DNA of 64,000 bases, taken from contig NZ_AP019781.1 of assembly GCF_019669965.1 (NCBI RefSeq), positions 434,001 to 498,000 on the forward strand, read 5' to 3'. The stretch's first letter is position 1, and every line of letters begins with the position of its first letter. This document shows positions 39,336-48,395 of this stretch, piece after piece. The notes beneath the pieces were generated by a model. That model saw nothing but the letters and a program-made list of their open reading frames with translations, searched no databases and was not told the DNA's origin. Made by a program: the position numbers and the translations under genes. Source of the DNA: Methanoculleus chikugoensis (GTDB taxonomy: Archaea > Halobacteriota > Methanomicrobia > Methanomicrobiales > Methanoculleaceae).

Positions 39336-41048
39336 TCATTCTGTCGTATCGACCTCGATCACCCGCGGGTTGTGGAGGTGCTCCTCAAAGAGCGAGTAGT
39401 TGTCAAGTTTCACACTGTAGTGCCGGAGGAAGTGCTCGTAGATGTCTCTCTGCACCTGTGCGTTCTCCGGGACCTTCACGTCGACCCAGACCGTCCGCTT
39501 CGCGGGTTCCGCGATGACTTCTCCGTCCTGGACGGTCACGATGCCGTCTTTGACGAGCCAGGCGCACCGGGAGAAGGCCTTCTCGATCTCCGCCGGGTTC
39601 GAGGGCATATCCTCGGGGTTGAGGGCGTAGACGGCGATATCCGCATCCATGCCGGGGGCAAGCCCGCCGTAGGTGTTGCTGACGCCGAGCGCCTTTGCCG
39701 GCCCTGCACGGGTCATCTGTGCGATCTCATAGAGCGTGAGCTCGCGGTCGATACCGTCGATGGAGGTGGCGTCGATCGTCCGCTCGAGCCACTTGAACGT
39801 CTTCATCGTCTCGTCACGCGCGGCCCTGCTCATCAGCCAGGCGATGACCCGCGGATAGCGGGTGAACGGCCCGGCGTTCGGGTGGTCGGTGGTGATGAAC
39901 GTCCGCATCAGGTCCTTCGAGAAGAGGGCCAGCTCCAGGCCGACGGCCCACTGGATGGTGCAGACCTTGACGTTCGGGCTGTAGATGTAGGGGACGACGC
40001 CCGCAGCGGTCTCAAGTTCGACGTCTGTGTTCGCCCACTTCAGGTGGTTGAGGGAACAGAGGTGGTGCTCGAACGGCCCGTCGGCGGTCATCGTGGTGGT
40101 CTCGTCGAGGGTCACCTGGCCCATATCGATGGTGAGGTTGTCGTGGGCGTTCACGTAGTCCATCACGTCTTTTGCCCGGGACTCGAAGTTCCCCCAGGAG
40201 TCGCCGCCGTAGGAGTGGAACTGGAGGTGCGTGAGGTGCAGCACCTGCTCGCGGCCGAACTCGTTCTTCGGGGTGTAGCCCTCTGCGAGTTTGAGCGACT
40301 CAAGCGTGTCGACGTAGTTGCCCGGGTTCCCGAGGTTGTTGCAGTGCAGGTGCACCGAGTGCGGGAGGCCGAGGTATTCGTTCGTCTCGATGAGACCCTT
40401 CACGATCTCCGCCGGGGTGATGTCGAAGTAGGGAACCGGGTCGTGGATGTTGACACAGTTCAGTCCCCATCCCCATGCCTCGGAGCCGCCGGGGTTGACG
40501 ACCTTGATGCCGAACCCGCGGGTTGCCCGGAGAAGCCAGGCGGTGTACGCGGCGTTGTTCTCGATCTCGTTGTTCTTCAGGTACTCGAGGGTGAACCAGT
40601 TGTTTCCGAAGACCGGCATCGCGGCGTTATCGATGATCGGGGTATCGCGGATCTCCTCGTGGACGTGTGGGGAGTGGAGCGGGGGCATCGCCGCCTCGTT
40701 GACGAAGACGTAGCCCATCCGCGCGTAGTCGTAGCCGGTCTTGAACGTCGAGGGGACGGAGAAGCCCATCTCCATGCGGCTGCACGTAGGGGATTTGTGG
40801 GGGCTCTTGAAGAGCTTGTCCTCAGGCCGGAAGAGCCGGCCGACGTTCACCTTCGGCCCGACGACGTGGGAGTGGACATCCACGCCGCCCGCCATCACGG
40901 TCATGCCGGCGGCGTCGATCGTCTTCGGGCTCGAGAGAGTGCCCGGTTCGACGATCTTGCCGTCCTTGACTCCGATATCCATGCGGTCGCCCTTGATCCC
41001 CTGCAGGGGGTCGAAGACGAACCCGTTCTTGATCAGTAGTTCGCTCAT
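39336..41048 (-). CDS. fwdA: Formylmethanofuran dehydrogenase subunit A (amidohydrolase-type)
   Basis: A 570-residue metallo-hydrolase homologue that condenses formate with methanofuran at a dinuclear zinc centre. Visible parts are MTVMAGGVDVHSHVVGPKVN (the HxH motif), VHLHCNNLG and VLHLTHLQFHSYGGD. Also present are ETTTMTADGPFEHHL, FITTDHPNAGPFTRYPRV (the late Asp region) and GLAPGMDADIAVYAL near the C-terminus. It starts 4 bp after fwdB and is the normal length for the family. Confidence 0.97.
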   Translation of the reverse strand: MSELLIKNGFVFDPLQGIKGDRMDIGVKDGKIVEPGTLSSPKTIDAAGMTVMAGGVDVHSHVVGPKVNVGRLFRPEDKLFKSPHKSPTCSRMEMGFSVPSTFKTGYDYARMGYVFVNEAAMPPLHSPHVHEEIRDTPIIDNAAMPVFGNNWFTLEYLKNNEIENNAAYTAWLLRATRGFGIKVVNPGGSEAWGWGLNCVNIHDPVPYFDITPAEIVKGLIETNEYLGLPHSVHLHCNNLGNPGNYVDTLESLKLAEGYTPKNEFGREQVLHLTHLQFHSYGGDSWGNFESRAKDVMDYVNAHDNLTIDMGQVTLDETTTMTADGPFEHHLCSLNHLKWANTDVELETAAGVVPYIYSPNVKVCTIQWAVGLELALFSKDLMRTFITTDHPNAGPFTRYPRVIAWLMSRAARDETMKTFKWLERTIDATSIDGIDRELTLYEIAQMTRAGPAKALGVSNTYGGLAPGMDADIAVYALNPEDMPSNPAEIEKAFSRCAWLVKDGIVTVQDGEVIAEPAKRTVWVDVKVPENAQVQRDIYEHFLRHYSVKLDNYSLFEEHLHNPRVIEVDTTE

Positions 41049-41051
41049 GCT

Positions 41052-42422
41052 TCACTCCTCCGCGCGGACGCCGACCGGGGCGACCTTCGCAGGCCCCTTC
41101 GCAGCCTCTTCCGCTTCCAGTTCGCCGAGCCGCTTGAAGATCCGCTCGAAGAGCTCCTCGTCGCTGATGACGCCTTCGGGCGGGTCGATGACCTTGCGGT
41201 ACTGGATCGGGACGTTGTCCATCCGATAGACGATGCCCGGAACCTCGACCCCGACGATCCCTACCGGGATATGGAGGTCGGAGATCTCGCTCGCCATGCA
41301 GATGTTCGGGTCGATGGTGATCCAGGGGTGCTTCCGGAGATGCTTGACCGCCTCGATCGGGAAGTGGGCGCCCGCATCCGTCCCTATGTTGACGAAGGCA
41401 TCCACCTCGTCCCGCATCGCAAGGTCGACGGAACTCGTCTCGCCGGGGTTCATGTGGGCGATGTCCTTCTTCGTCAGGTCGAGACAGTAGGGGAACCCGT
41501 ACTGCCATGACCAGACCGCGCCCGGTCCGGTGATGTTGTAGTGGCCCCGCATCGCCATGATCGTCCACTTGGTGAAGTCGTTCAGGTCGCGGGTCAGGCT
41601 GATGGCGATGTCCACGTTGTGGTTCCGGCCGTCGGAGTGGCAGAGCCCCATTCCGTAGAAGATGGTGCCGAACCGGGCCTTCTTCATGATCTCGGCGACC
41701 TCGAGGATCTGCTCGCGCTTGATCCCGGCGACCTCCTCGGGGATCTCGTGGCCGCGGACGACGGCGCGGAACGCGTTGAAGAGATCATAGTCGTGCCCCT
41801 GCTTCACCCGCAGGTAGATGTCCGCCACCTGAGCGGTGTCGGTGTGGCGGGGGTCGATGACGATGATCTTGCGGCTCTTGTGGCCCTTGCCGGTGAAGAA
41901 CCCGCGGGGGAAGATCGAGTAGCGGGACATGTGCCGCGGGTGGGCGTGGGCCGGGTTTGCGCCCCAGTAGACGATGACGTCCGCCCGGTTCTTCGTCTCG
42001 CCGAGGGTGCAGCTCGGGTAGCCGTTGTCGAATATCGCGAGGAACGAACTTCCGTGGCAGATGGACGCGCAGTTATCGAGCACGGCCCCTGCCCTCTCGG
42101 CGACCTTGGCCGCGGCGGCCATGCCCTCGCAGTTGGTCGACCCGAACCCGTAGATCAGGGGTTTCTTCGCGTTGTAGAGGACTTTCGCCGCGTAGTCGAC
42201 TGCCTCGTCGTAGGAGATATCCTTGTAGGTGCCGTCCGGCTGGCGGAGACGGGGCAGCTTGACTCTCTCGCCGCCCGTCGCGTGGTGGAAGATCTGGTTG
42301 CCGATAGCGCAGGCGTTCTCCACCTCGAGGATCTTCTTTCCGTCGTCCGATACGGTCACGACAAGGTCGTCGCAGCAGACGCCGCAGTATGGGCATCCGA
42401 CGTTCTCAATCTTCTTTGGCAT
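41052..42422 (-). CDS. fwdB: Formylmethanofuran dehydrogenase subunit B (Mo/W-pterin catalytic subunit)
   Basis: 456 residues. The [4Fe-4S] motif is VGCPYCGVCCDDLVV with a further Cys in ENACAIGN. The metal-ligating cysteine is in NCASICHGSSFLAIF, so this is the Cys and not the Sec form. Pterin-binding segments include VIVYWGANPAHAHPRHMSRY and IVIDPRHTDTAQVAD. It reduces CO2 to formate with low-potential electrons. Its ATG overlaps the fwdD stop. The sequence does not settle whether Mo or W is used. Confidence 0.96.
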   Translation of the reverse strand: MPKKIENVGCPYCGVCCDDLVVTVSDDGKKILEVENACAIGNQIFHHATGGERVKLPRLRQPDGTYKDISYDEAVDYAAKVLYNAKKPLIYGFGSTNCEGMAAAAKVAERAGAVLDNCASICHGSSFLAIFDNGYPSCTLGETKNRADVIVYWGANPAHAHPRHMSRYSIFPRGFFTGKGHKSRKIIVIDPRHTDTAQVADIYLRVKQGHDYDLFNAFRAVVRGHEIPEEVAGIKREQILEVAEIMKKARFGTIFYGMGLCHSDGRNHNVDIAISLTRDLNDFTKWTIMAMRGHYNITGPGAVWSWQYGFPYCLDLTKKDIAHMNPGETSSVDLAMRDEVDAFVNIGTDAGAHFPIEAVKHLRKHPWITIDPNICMASEISDLHIPVGIVGVEVPGIVYRMDNVPIQYRKVIDPPEGVISDEELFERIFKRLGELEAEEAAKGPAKVAPVGVRAEE

Positions 42423-42835
42423 TATTGATCACCTCTCCACATCCCGACGGCCCCCTGAACGAGCTCGAGCGCGCTCTTGCGCCGCTCACCGTTCGCCGGT
42501 TCGACCGTCACGGGAAAACCGCTGTACTGTGGTTCCCCGGTCGCCTGGGTCCGGGGGGGCACCACCTGGTTTGCCCAGACACCCTGCGGGATGAATGCAA
42601 GGCCGGGGTAGAGCGACTGGCGCCCCTTGACGACCTTGACGACCACGCTTCCGCATTCACTCGTCACCCGTACCAGCTGGTTCGGAACCAGACCGAGCGC
42701 TTTGACGTCGTCGTCGTGCATCTCGATGATCGAGCAGGCCTCGAAGTATTCCGGGGTCGTTTTGCCCTTTTCCATCGCAACGCCTTCTTCGATGGAGCGC
42801 TGGGTGATCATGTTCAATGTAATCCTGTTCGCCAT
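42422..42835 (-). CDS. fwdD: Formylmethanofuran dehydrogenase subunit D
   Basis: 137 residues with the molydopterin-dinucleotide-binding barrel found at the C-terminus of other Mo/W enzymes: EACSIIEMHDDDVKALGLVP, VRVTSECGSVVVKVV and GLAFIPQGVWANQVVPPRTQATGEP. ATG 42835 is fixed by a GAGG Shine-Dalgarno; the upstream frame is not family-like. It is first of fwdDBAC. A strong hairpin lies 26 bp upstream in the leader. Confidence 0.95.
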   Translation of the reverse strand: MANRITLNMITQRSIEEGVAMEKGKTTPEYFEACSIIEMHDDDVKALGLVPNQLVRVTSECGSVVVKVVKGRQSLYPGLAFIPQGVWANQVVPPRTQATGEPQYSGFPVTVEPANGERRKSALELVQGAVGMWRGDQ

Positions 42836-42860
42836 GGTTTTGCCTCGATGTAGTTGGTAT

Positions 42861-42891
42861 GGCCGGCCTCCCGAACACCGGGAGGTCGGCC
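42861..42891 (-). promoter_or_regulatory. Leader hairpin upstream of fwdD
   Basis: GGCCGGCCTCCC (42861-42872) pairs with GGGAGGTCGGCC (42880-42891) over 12 bp with one mismatch (G/T, a possible wobble in one strand's RNA) around a 7-nt loop. In the fwd transcript it would fold 26 nt before the start codon. It contains both GGGAGG and CCTCCC, so it could compete with or hide ribosome-binding sequence. Confidence 0.5.
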
Positions 42892-43068
42892 GGATGGGGT
42901 GCGGTAACCCCGGCAACGCCCATTATCAGGTACTCCGTTCTGGGAGGATCTGCCGGGATTCTCCGTACCCGGCAAGCAGAACCTTCCGGCATGGGGGCCC
43001 TGCTCACCCGGGGAAACGAAACATCCGGGCGGAGCACCGGGCGGATCGTTTTGTCATAACTTGTAATG

Positions 43069-43082
43069 TTTTGTATTTAACC
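43069..43082 (-). promoter_or_regulatory. Putative fwd operon TATA box
   Basis: GGTTAAATACAAAA on the minus strand is the best TATA-like sequence upstream of fwdD. The predicted transcription start is near 43050, giving a long leader. Confidence 0.4.
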
Positions 43083-43347
43083 ATTCCGGATTTGTAATCA
43101 ACTAAAGGTTACGGGATTTATTTCTGGGTGTTTGAAACCGGTTATTTTTTACCTGGCGGAATGATCTGTTATGTATTGCAGGATAGTTGCAGAACGGGGG
43201 CTGTGGAGTGGCGGTAGCAGGATCTGTCGTGCTCGTCGCCCGGGATAGGCCGGATTGTAGAAGTGTTATATAATTACATTCTTTTTACTTCCGGCTGTTG
43301 TCAGAAGTATTTGAAAAAGGGGGTCTGGATCTCAGGTTCCCGGGAAA

Positions 43348-43380
43348 ACCCTCCCTCGGGAGGGTAGGATTATATATCTT
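43348..43380 (+). promoter_or_regulatory. Palindrome followed by TATA box in the fwd-mcr gap
   Basis: ACCCTCCC-TC-GGGAGGGT (43348-43365) is a perfect inverted repeat with a 2-nt centre. Five bases later comes TTATATATCTTTATG (43370-43384). The layout is that of a regulated promoter firing toward mcr from about 43405. This would give mcr a roughly 390-nt leader, or a separate small RNA that could end near the T-rich runs at 43536-43541. Confidence 0.4.
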
Positions 43381-43680
43381 TATGACCAACCTAGATATCC
43401 AGGTACATTTGGGTACTTTCCTGGTGAAACAATTTTAATTATTATTATTAATGTTGTCCCACGTAATATTTAATATGTCCCCTTTGCCTGCCTTCCCTCC
43501 CGGGCGATAACGCCTGATAGGCGGCGTTGAGAAATCCTTTTTAAGGAGCGGGTTCAATTATTCGATCAATCGCATCCCGATTTTAAAATATCCAATTGGG
43601 AATATATTTGATATTAATATTATTTTTTGCAAAAAAGCCCGTCTTGTTTCGCAAATTTTATTAACAACTCTCCTTCTACT

Positions 43681-43743
43681 CTTATAGTCCCTTTTGGGAC
43701 GTGCAGTAGCGGCCTTCAGGGATCTAGAACAGATGACTGTCAT
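43681..43743 (+). promoter_or_regulatory. Candidate proximal mcr promoter with two palindromes
   Basis: CTTATAGTCC (43681-43690) resembles a TATA box and would start transcription near 43708. GTCCC-tttt-GGGAC (43687-43700) overlaps its downstream edge, and ATGAC-T-GTCAT (43733-43743) lies in the resulting leader of about 90 nt. Either could be a regulator site. AAGGATGA (43782-43789) before ATG 43796 is the likely ribosome-binding region. Confidence 0.4.
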
Positions 43744-43795
43744 GATCCCTTGCATGAACGGAACGTATTGAACAAGGGTAAAAGGATGAAATACT

Positions 43796-45100
43796 ATGGC
43801 TAAATACACGGAAACAATCGATCTCTATTCTGATGACGGGAAGCTGCTCAAGAGCGGCGTCACCCTCGACAGGATCAGCCCGCTGGTTAACCCGGCCACA
43901 GGTAAGATCATCGACCTGACCAAGAGAACGATCAGCGTAAACCTTGGCGGCATCCAGGACGCGCTCAAGGTCGGCAAGCTTGGAAAGGGCAAGATCAAGG
44001 GAAGAGAACTCGACCTCCCGATCATGGAGAACAAGGACGCGATCGTCGCCAAGATCAAGGAGATGATCCAGGTCACCGAGGGCGACGACACCGAGATCCT
44101 GGAGTTCAACGGCGGCAAGCTCCTGCTCGTCCAGGTTCCGACGAAGCGCCTGGTCAACGCGTCCACCTATGACGCCGCGATCACCTCGGTTGCAGCCGCG
44201 ACCACCTTCTCGATCGTTGACCAGTTCAACGTCGACGCCTTCAATGCATCCACCGTCAAGGCGGCCTGCTGGGGCAGCTACCCCCACACGCAGGACATGG
44301 AAGGCGCGCTTGTCACGTCGATCCTGACGATCCCCCAGAACAACGAGGGTATCGGCTACGCTCTCCGGAACATCCCGGTCAACCACACGGTCATGATGAC
44401 CGGCAGGAACGCCCTGCAGGGTGCAGCACTCGCATCCACCCTCGAGACCGCCGGTATCTTTGAGATGGGATCCGCCGTCGGGCCGTTCGAGCGCGCCCAG
44501 CTGCTCGCCTACGCTTACCAGGGCCTGAACGCGAACAACATGGTCTACGACCTCGTCAAGGCGAACGGCCAGACCGGAACCGTCGGTACCGTCGTCCAGA
44601 GCCTGGTCGAGCGCGCCATCGAGGACAAGGTCATCGTCCCCGGCAAGAAGGGCGGGTACTTCCAGTTCTACGACACGAAGGACCCCATGCTCTGGAACGC
44701 CTACGCCGCCGCAGGAACCATGGCAGCCACCATCGTCAACTGTGGTGCCGGACGGTTCGCCCAGGCAGTCTCCGCGACGCTCCTCTACTTCAACGACCTG
44801 CTCGAGCACGAGACCGGTCTCCCGAGCACCGACTACGGTCGTGTCATGGGTACCGCCGTCGGATTTTCGTTCTTCAGCCACTCGATCTACGGTGGTGGCG
44901 GCCCCGGTATCTTCAACGGCAACCACGTCGTGACCCGGCACGCAAACGGTGTGGCTATCCCGTGCGTGGTCGCCGCAGCGGCACTCGACGCCGGAACCCA
45001 GATGTTCTCGCCCGAGAGCACCTCCAAGCTCTTCGCCGACACCTACGGTAAGATCGACGTCTTCAACAAGCCGATCGACCAGATCGCCAACGGAGCCTGA
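43796..45100 (+). CDS. mcrB: Methyl-coenzyme M reductase beta subunit
   Basis: 434 residues: AKYTETIDLYSDDGKLLKSGV at the start, then LVNPATGKIIDLTKRTISVNLGGIQ. Near the C-terminus is SFFSHSIYGGGGPGIFNGNH, whose residues line the coenzyme B end of the F430 channel. The (alpha-beta-gamma)2 enzyme forms methane and the CoM-S-S-CoB heterodisulfide. Codon use is strongly biased to C-ending codons, as expected for one of the most abundant proteins. It ends in TGA, confirming TGA as stop here. Confidence 0.98.
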   Translation: MAKYTETIDLYSDDGKLLKSGVTLDRISPLVNPATGKIIDLTKRTISVNLGGIQDALKVGKLGKGKIKGRELDLPIMENKDAIVAKIKEMIQVTEGDDTEILEFNGGKLLLVQVPTKRLVNASTYDAAITSVAAATTFSIVDQFNVDAFNASTVKAACWGSYPHTQDMEGALVTSILTIPQNNEGIGYALRNIPVNHTVMMTGRNALQGAALASTLETAGIFEMGSAVGPFERAQLLAYAYQGLNANNMVYDLVKANGQTGTVGTVVQSLVERAIEDKVIVPGKKGGYFQFYDTKDPMLWNAYAAAGTMAATIVNCGAGRFAQAVSATLLYFNDLLEHETGLPSTDYGRVMGTAVGFSFFSHSIYGGGGPGIFNGNHVVTRHANGVAIPCVVAAAALDAGTQMFSPESTSKLFADTYGKIDVFNKPIDQIANGA

Positions 45101-45116
45101 GCGAGCAGAGATTCGA

Positions 45117-45587
45117 ATGACGAACGCCGAATTTCCGCAGGTCCGGATTGTGCCCATACGGATGCTCAAGCCCGCGACCGCAGAACGCCTGCTCAATATG
45201 CTTGCCGGCACTGCCGGCATCCGCCGGATGATGATCCATGGGCCCGGCCTGCCGAAGACAGTCCCTTACGGGCCGGCACGAGGAAGCCCGAACCCTCACT
45301 CCGACCGCAAAGCAATCCGCATCGCCGATGCCGAGATTGCACTGCGCGTCCAGGTGGGTACGGTCATCCTGGAGGTCGAGGACGCTTCCGTTATCGAGGA
45401 GATCCGGTCGCTCTGCGACGATTTCTTTGTGGAGTTCCCCTATCTGCTCCAGGAAGGCAAGTTCATGAAGACCTCCCCGACGCTCGTGGACTACGCGAAG
45501 TATGGGCCGGACGCCGATACATCGCTCGTCGGTCTCACGGACCCCCGGAACAGGGAGAGCCCGGTGATTCTTCGGACGGAACAGTGA
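45117..45587 (+). CDS. mcrD: Methyl-coenzyme M reductase operon protein D
   Basis: 156 residues starting MTNAEFPQVRIVPIRMLKPAT, with RLLNMLAGTAGIRRMMIHGPGLP, then VPYGPARGSPNPH and VGTVILEVEDASVIEEI. McrD is not part of the crystallised holoenzyme and is thought to assist assembly or activation, for example with F430 or PTM-stage McrA. It starts 16 bp after mcrB; ATG 45117 is the family start. Confidence 0.95.
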   Translation: MTNAEFPQVRIVPIRMLKPATAERLLNMLAGTAGIRRMMIHGPGLPKTVPYGPARGSPNPHSDRKAIRIADAEIALRVQVGTVILEVEDASVIEEIRSLCDDFFVEFPYLLQEGKFMKTSPTLVDYAKYGPDADTSLVGLTDPRNRESPVILRTEQ

Positions 45588-45677
45588 CATGAGGCGCATA
45601 AATTCCGGAAATATGGCTGAAACTCATTCAAGACAGGAAATGGATAAGATATCAATCACTTTGAGGTGAATGGAAAA
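45588..45677 (+). promoter_or_regulatory. mcrD-mcrG gap with strong ribosome binding site and no mcrC
   Basis: Only 90 bp separate mcrD and mcrG, too short for mcrC, which lies here in the mcrBDCGA order. The end is TTTGAGGTGA (45660-45669), a perfect anti-16S match 8 nt before ATG 45678, explaining high McrG output. An AT-rich ATAAATTCCG stretch lies at the beginning. Confidence 0.6.
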
Positions 45678-46442
45678 ATGGCATACAAGCCCCAGTACGG
45701 TCCCGGGACATCGGTTGTCGCCGAGAACCGGCGCAAACAGATGAACCCCAACCAGAAGCTTGAGAAGGTTCGTTCCGTAACAGATGAGGACATCGTGCTG
45801 ATCCTCGGCCACCGCGCTCCTGGATCGGCATACCCGACGGCTCACCCGCCGCTCGCCGAGCAGCAGGAGCCCAACTGCCCCATGCGCAAGCTCGTCAAGC
45901 CTACCGACGGTGCGAAGGCCGGCGACCGCGTCCGCTACATCCAGTTTGCAGACTCGATGTTCAACGCCCCCTCGCAGCCCTACCAGCGGACTTACACCGA
46001 GATGTACCGCTTCCGCGGTATTGACCCCGGTACGCTCTCCGGCCGTCAGATCGTCGAGTGCCGCGAGCGTGACCTCGAGAAGTACTCGAAGGATCTCATC
46101 GAGACCGAGATGTTCGACCCCGCTCTCGTCGGCATCCGCGGTGCGACCGTGCACGGCCACTCGCTCCGTCTCGCTGAAGACGGCATGATGTTCGACATGC
46201 TCCAGAGGAACGTCCTCGGTGAGGACGGCATCGTCAAGTACGTCAAGAACCAGATCGGCGAGCCCCTCGACCGCGCGGTTGCCGTCGGCAAGCCCATGGA
46301 CGAGAAGTGGCTCAAGGCCCACACGACGATCTTCCACTCGCTCGTCGGAACCGCCTACCGTGACGACGCCGAGTACGTCGAATATGTCCAGCGCATCCAC
46401 TCGCTGCGCACGAAATACGGCTTCATGCCGAAAGAGGAGTGA
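45678..46442 (+). CDS. mcrG: Methyl-coenzyme M reductase gamma subunit
   Basis: 254 residues, [24 protein letters not shown] at the start, then [38 protein letters not shown] and [22 protein letters not shown] 45678 is chosen over an in-frame GTG at 45666 that falls inside the Shine-Dalgarno. The mcrG stop overlaps the GAGGAGTGA site used by mcrA. Confidence 0.98.
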   Translation: MAYKPQYGPGTSVVAENRRKQMNPNQKLEKVRSVTDEDIVLILGHRAPGSAYPTAHPPLAEQQEPNCPMRKLVKPTDGAKAGDRVRYIQFADSMFNAPSQPYQRTYTEMYRFRGIDPGTLSGRQIVECRERDLEKYSKDLIETEMFDPALVGIRGATVHGHSLRLAEDGMMFDMLQRNVLGEDGIVKYVKNQIGEPLDRAVAVGKPMDEKWLKAHTTIFHSLVGTAYRDDAEYVEYVQRIHSLRTKYGFMPKEE

Positions 46443-46447
46443 TTACA

Positions 46448-48154
46448 ATGGCAAAGATTGAGAGATCCCAGAAACTGTTCCTGAAGGCACTCAAGGAGAA
46501 GTTCCAGGGCCAGGACGTCGAGTCCGAGACCGCTGAGTTCTACAAGTTCAACGGCGTCCGGCAGTCCCCCCGTAAGATGGAGTTCATGAAGGCGAGCCGC
46601 GCCGTCGAGATGGATCGCGGTATCTCCATGTACGACCCCGAGCGCTGCCACCTTGGCGGTATCCCGATGGGCCAGCGCCAGCTGATGACCTACGAGGTCT
46701 CCGGCACCGGTGTCTTCGTGGAGGGCGACGACCTGCACTTCGTCAACAACTCCGCGATGCAGCAGATGTGGGACGACATCCGCCGGACCGTTATCGTCGG
46801 GATGGACCTCGCCCACCAGACGCTGCAGAAGCGTCTCGGTAAGGAAGTCACCCCCGAGACGATCAACGAGTACCTCCACATCCTGAACCACGCGATGCCC
46901 GGCGGCGCAGTCGTCCAGGAGCACATGGTCGAGACCCACCCCGGCCTTGTCGACGACTGTTACGTCAAGGTCTTCACCGGCGACCAGGAACTCGCCGACG
47001 ACATCGAGCCCCAGTTCCTGCTGAACATCGAGAAGCTCTTCCCCGCCAAGCAGGCCGAGGAACTCAAGGCCGAGGTCGGCAAGAGCATGTATCAGGCGAT
47101 CCACATCCCGACCGCGGTCTCGAGGACCTGCGACGGTGGAACGACCTCCCGGTGGTCTGCGATGCAGATCGGTATGTCCTTCATCGCCGCCTACCGGATG
47201 TGCGCCGGTGAAGCGGCCGTCGCCGACCTCTCCTACGCTGCAAAGCACGCAGGCGTCGTCCAGATGGGCTCGATCCTGCCCGCCCGGCGTGCCCGTGGCC
47301 CGAACGAGCCCGGTGGCATCAAGTTCGGCCTCTTCGCCGATATCATCCAGGCGAACCGCAAGTACCCCAACGACCCCGCAAAGGCTGCCCTTGAGGTTGT
47401 CGGCGCCGGAACCATGCTCTACGACCAGATCTGGCTCGGCTCCTACATGTCCGGCGGTGTCGGATTCACCCAGTACGCAACCGCGGCCTACACCGACAAC
47501 ATCCTCGACGAGTTCACCTACTACGGTATGGACTACATCAAGGACAAGTACAAGGTCGACTGGAAGAACCCGAGCCCCAAGGACAAGATCAAGCCGACCC
47601 AGGATATCGTCAACGACATGGCAACCGAGGTCACCCTCAACGCCATGGAGCAGTACGAGCAGTACCCGACCATGATGGAGGACCACTTCGGCGGTTCCCA
47701 GCGTGCCGGTGTCATCGCCGCCGCGTCCGGTCTGACGACCGCCATCGCGACCGGAAACTCGAACGCCGGCCTGAACGCCTGGTACCTCTCCATGCTCCTG
47801 CACAAGGACGGATGGTCGCGTCTCGGCTTCTTCGGCTACGACCTCCAGGACCAGTGCGGGTCCGCGAACTCCCTCTCCATGGAGTCCGACCGCGGTCTGA
47901 TGGGAGAACTGCGTGGTCCGAACTACCCGAACTACGCGATGAACGTCGGCCACCAGGGCGAGTACGCCGCTATCGTCGCCAGTTCCCACTACGGCCGCAG
48001 CGACGCGTTCTGCTACAGCCCGCTCGTGAAGGTCTGCTTCGCCGACCCGGCCCTGAGGTTCGACTTCGCCGAGCCCCGCCGCGAGTTCGCGAAGGGTGCC
48101 ATCCGCGAGTTCATGCCCGCCGGCGAGCGCTCCCTCATCATCCCGGCGCGGTAA
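46448..48154 (+). CDS. mcrA: Methyl-coenzyme M reductase alpha subunit
   Basis: 568 residues. Landmarks are [23 protein letters not shown] and the modified-His/Arg region [21 protein letters not shown]. The commonly PCR-targeted block [20 protein letters not shown] and the thioglycine/Cys region [20 protein letters not shown] follow. It holds coenzyme F430 and, with McrB and McrG, makes methane. It starts 5 bp after mcrG. Sequence type fits Methanomicrobiales. Confidence 0.99.
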   Translation: MAKIERSQKLFLKALKEKFQGQDVESETAEFYKFNGVRQSPRKMEFMKASRAVEMDRGISMYDPERCHLGGIPMGQRQLMTYEVSGTGVFVEGDDLHFVNNSAMQQMWDDIRRTVIVGMDLAHQTLQKRLGKEVTPETINEYLHILNHAMPGGAVVQEHMVETHPGLVDDCYVKVFTGDQELADDIEPQFLLNIEKLFPAKQAEELKAEVGKSMYQAIHIPTAVSRTCDGGTTSRWSAMQIGMSFIAAYRMCAGEAAVADLSYAAKHAGVVQMGSILPARRARGPNEPGGIKFGLFADIIQANRKYPNDPAKAALEVVGAGTMLYDQIWLGSYMSGGVGFTQYATAAYTDNILDEFTYYGMDYIKDKYKVDWKNPSPKDKIKPTQDIVNDMATEVTLNAMEQYEQYPTMMEDHFGGSQRAGVIAAASGLTTAIATGNSNAGLNAWYLSMLLHKDGWSRLGFFGYDLQDQCGSANSLSMESDRGLMGELRGPNYPNYAMNVGHQGEYAAIVASSHYGRSDAFCYSPLVKVCFADPALRFDFAEPRREFAKGAIREFMPAGERSLIIPAR

Positions 48155-48165
48155 ACAACTCCATA

Positions 48166-48180
48166 ACCCCTTTTTATTTG
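48166..48180 (+). terminator. U-rich terminator after mcrA
   Basis: AACCCCTTTTTATTTG begins about 11 bases after the mcrA stop and is the first T-rich tract downstream of the operon. Confidence 0.5.
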
Positions 48181-48395
48181 CACGTCCTCATAATCCGCGA
48201 TCGCAAACATTCCTGCCGATCAGCTGGAGAAGGTGGAGCGAGTGGTTCTCACTCGCCCACGTATTATGAGGTTAAACGTTTGTATCACAATATATGCTGT
48301 TTTAATGGCGAAGCGTCGCATCTTCCGGCTTCTCCGTCCGTAAAGAGCCCGCCCCGGTCACCGTGAGGCGCGCGGGGGTTGTACACCCATTTGCC

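Larger units (their letters stand above)
42836..43795. other. Divergent control region between fwd and mcr operons
   Basis: About 960 bp with no supported protein gene. The fwd side is GC-rich and holds a hairpin (42861-42891). A minus-strand TATA box GGTTAAATACAAAA (43082-43069) implies a roughly 215-nt fwd leader. From about 43060 the sequence turns AT-rich. It includes a palindrome with TATA box (43348-43380), several AT stretches (43430-43470, 43580-43660) and the mcr promoter candidates near 43681. Confidence 0.7.

Noticed and set aside
43558-43809. 83-codon minus-strand frame between fwd and mcr
   Set aside because: AT-rich, low-complexity product (many Ile/Lys/Arg) that runs over the mcrB start. 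Composition fits control DNA better than a gene.
43724-45220. Long antisense frame over mcrB, and a similar one over mcrA (46355-47989)
   Set aside because: Same codon-bias artefact, strongest in highly expressed genes. No ribosome-binding site or family motif.
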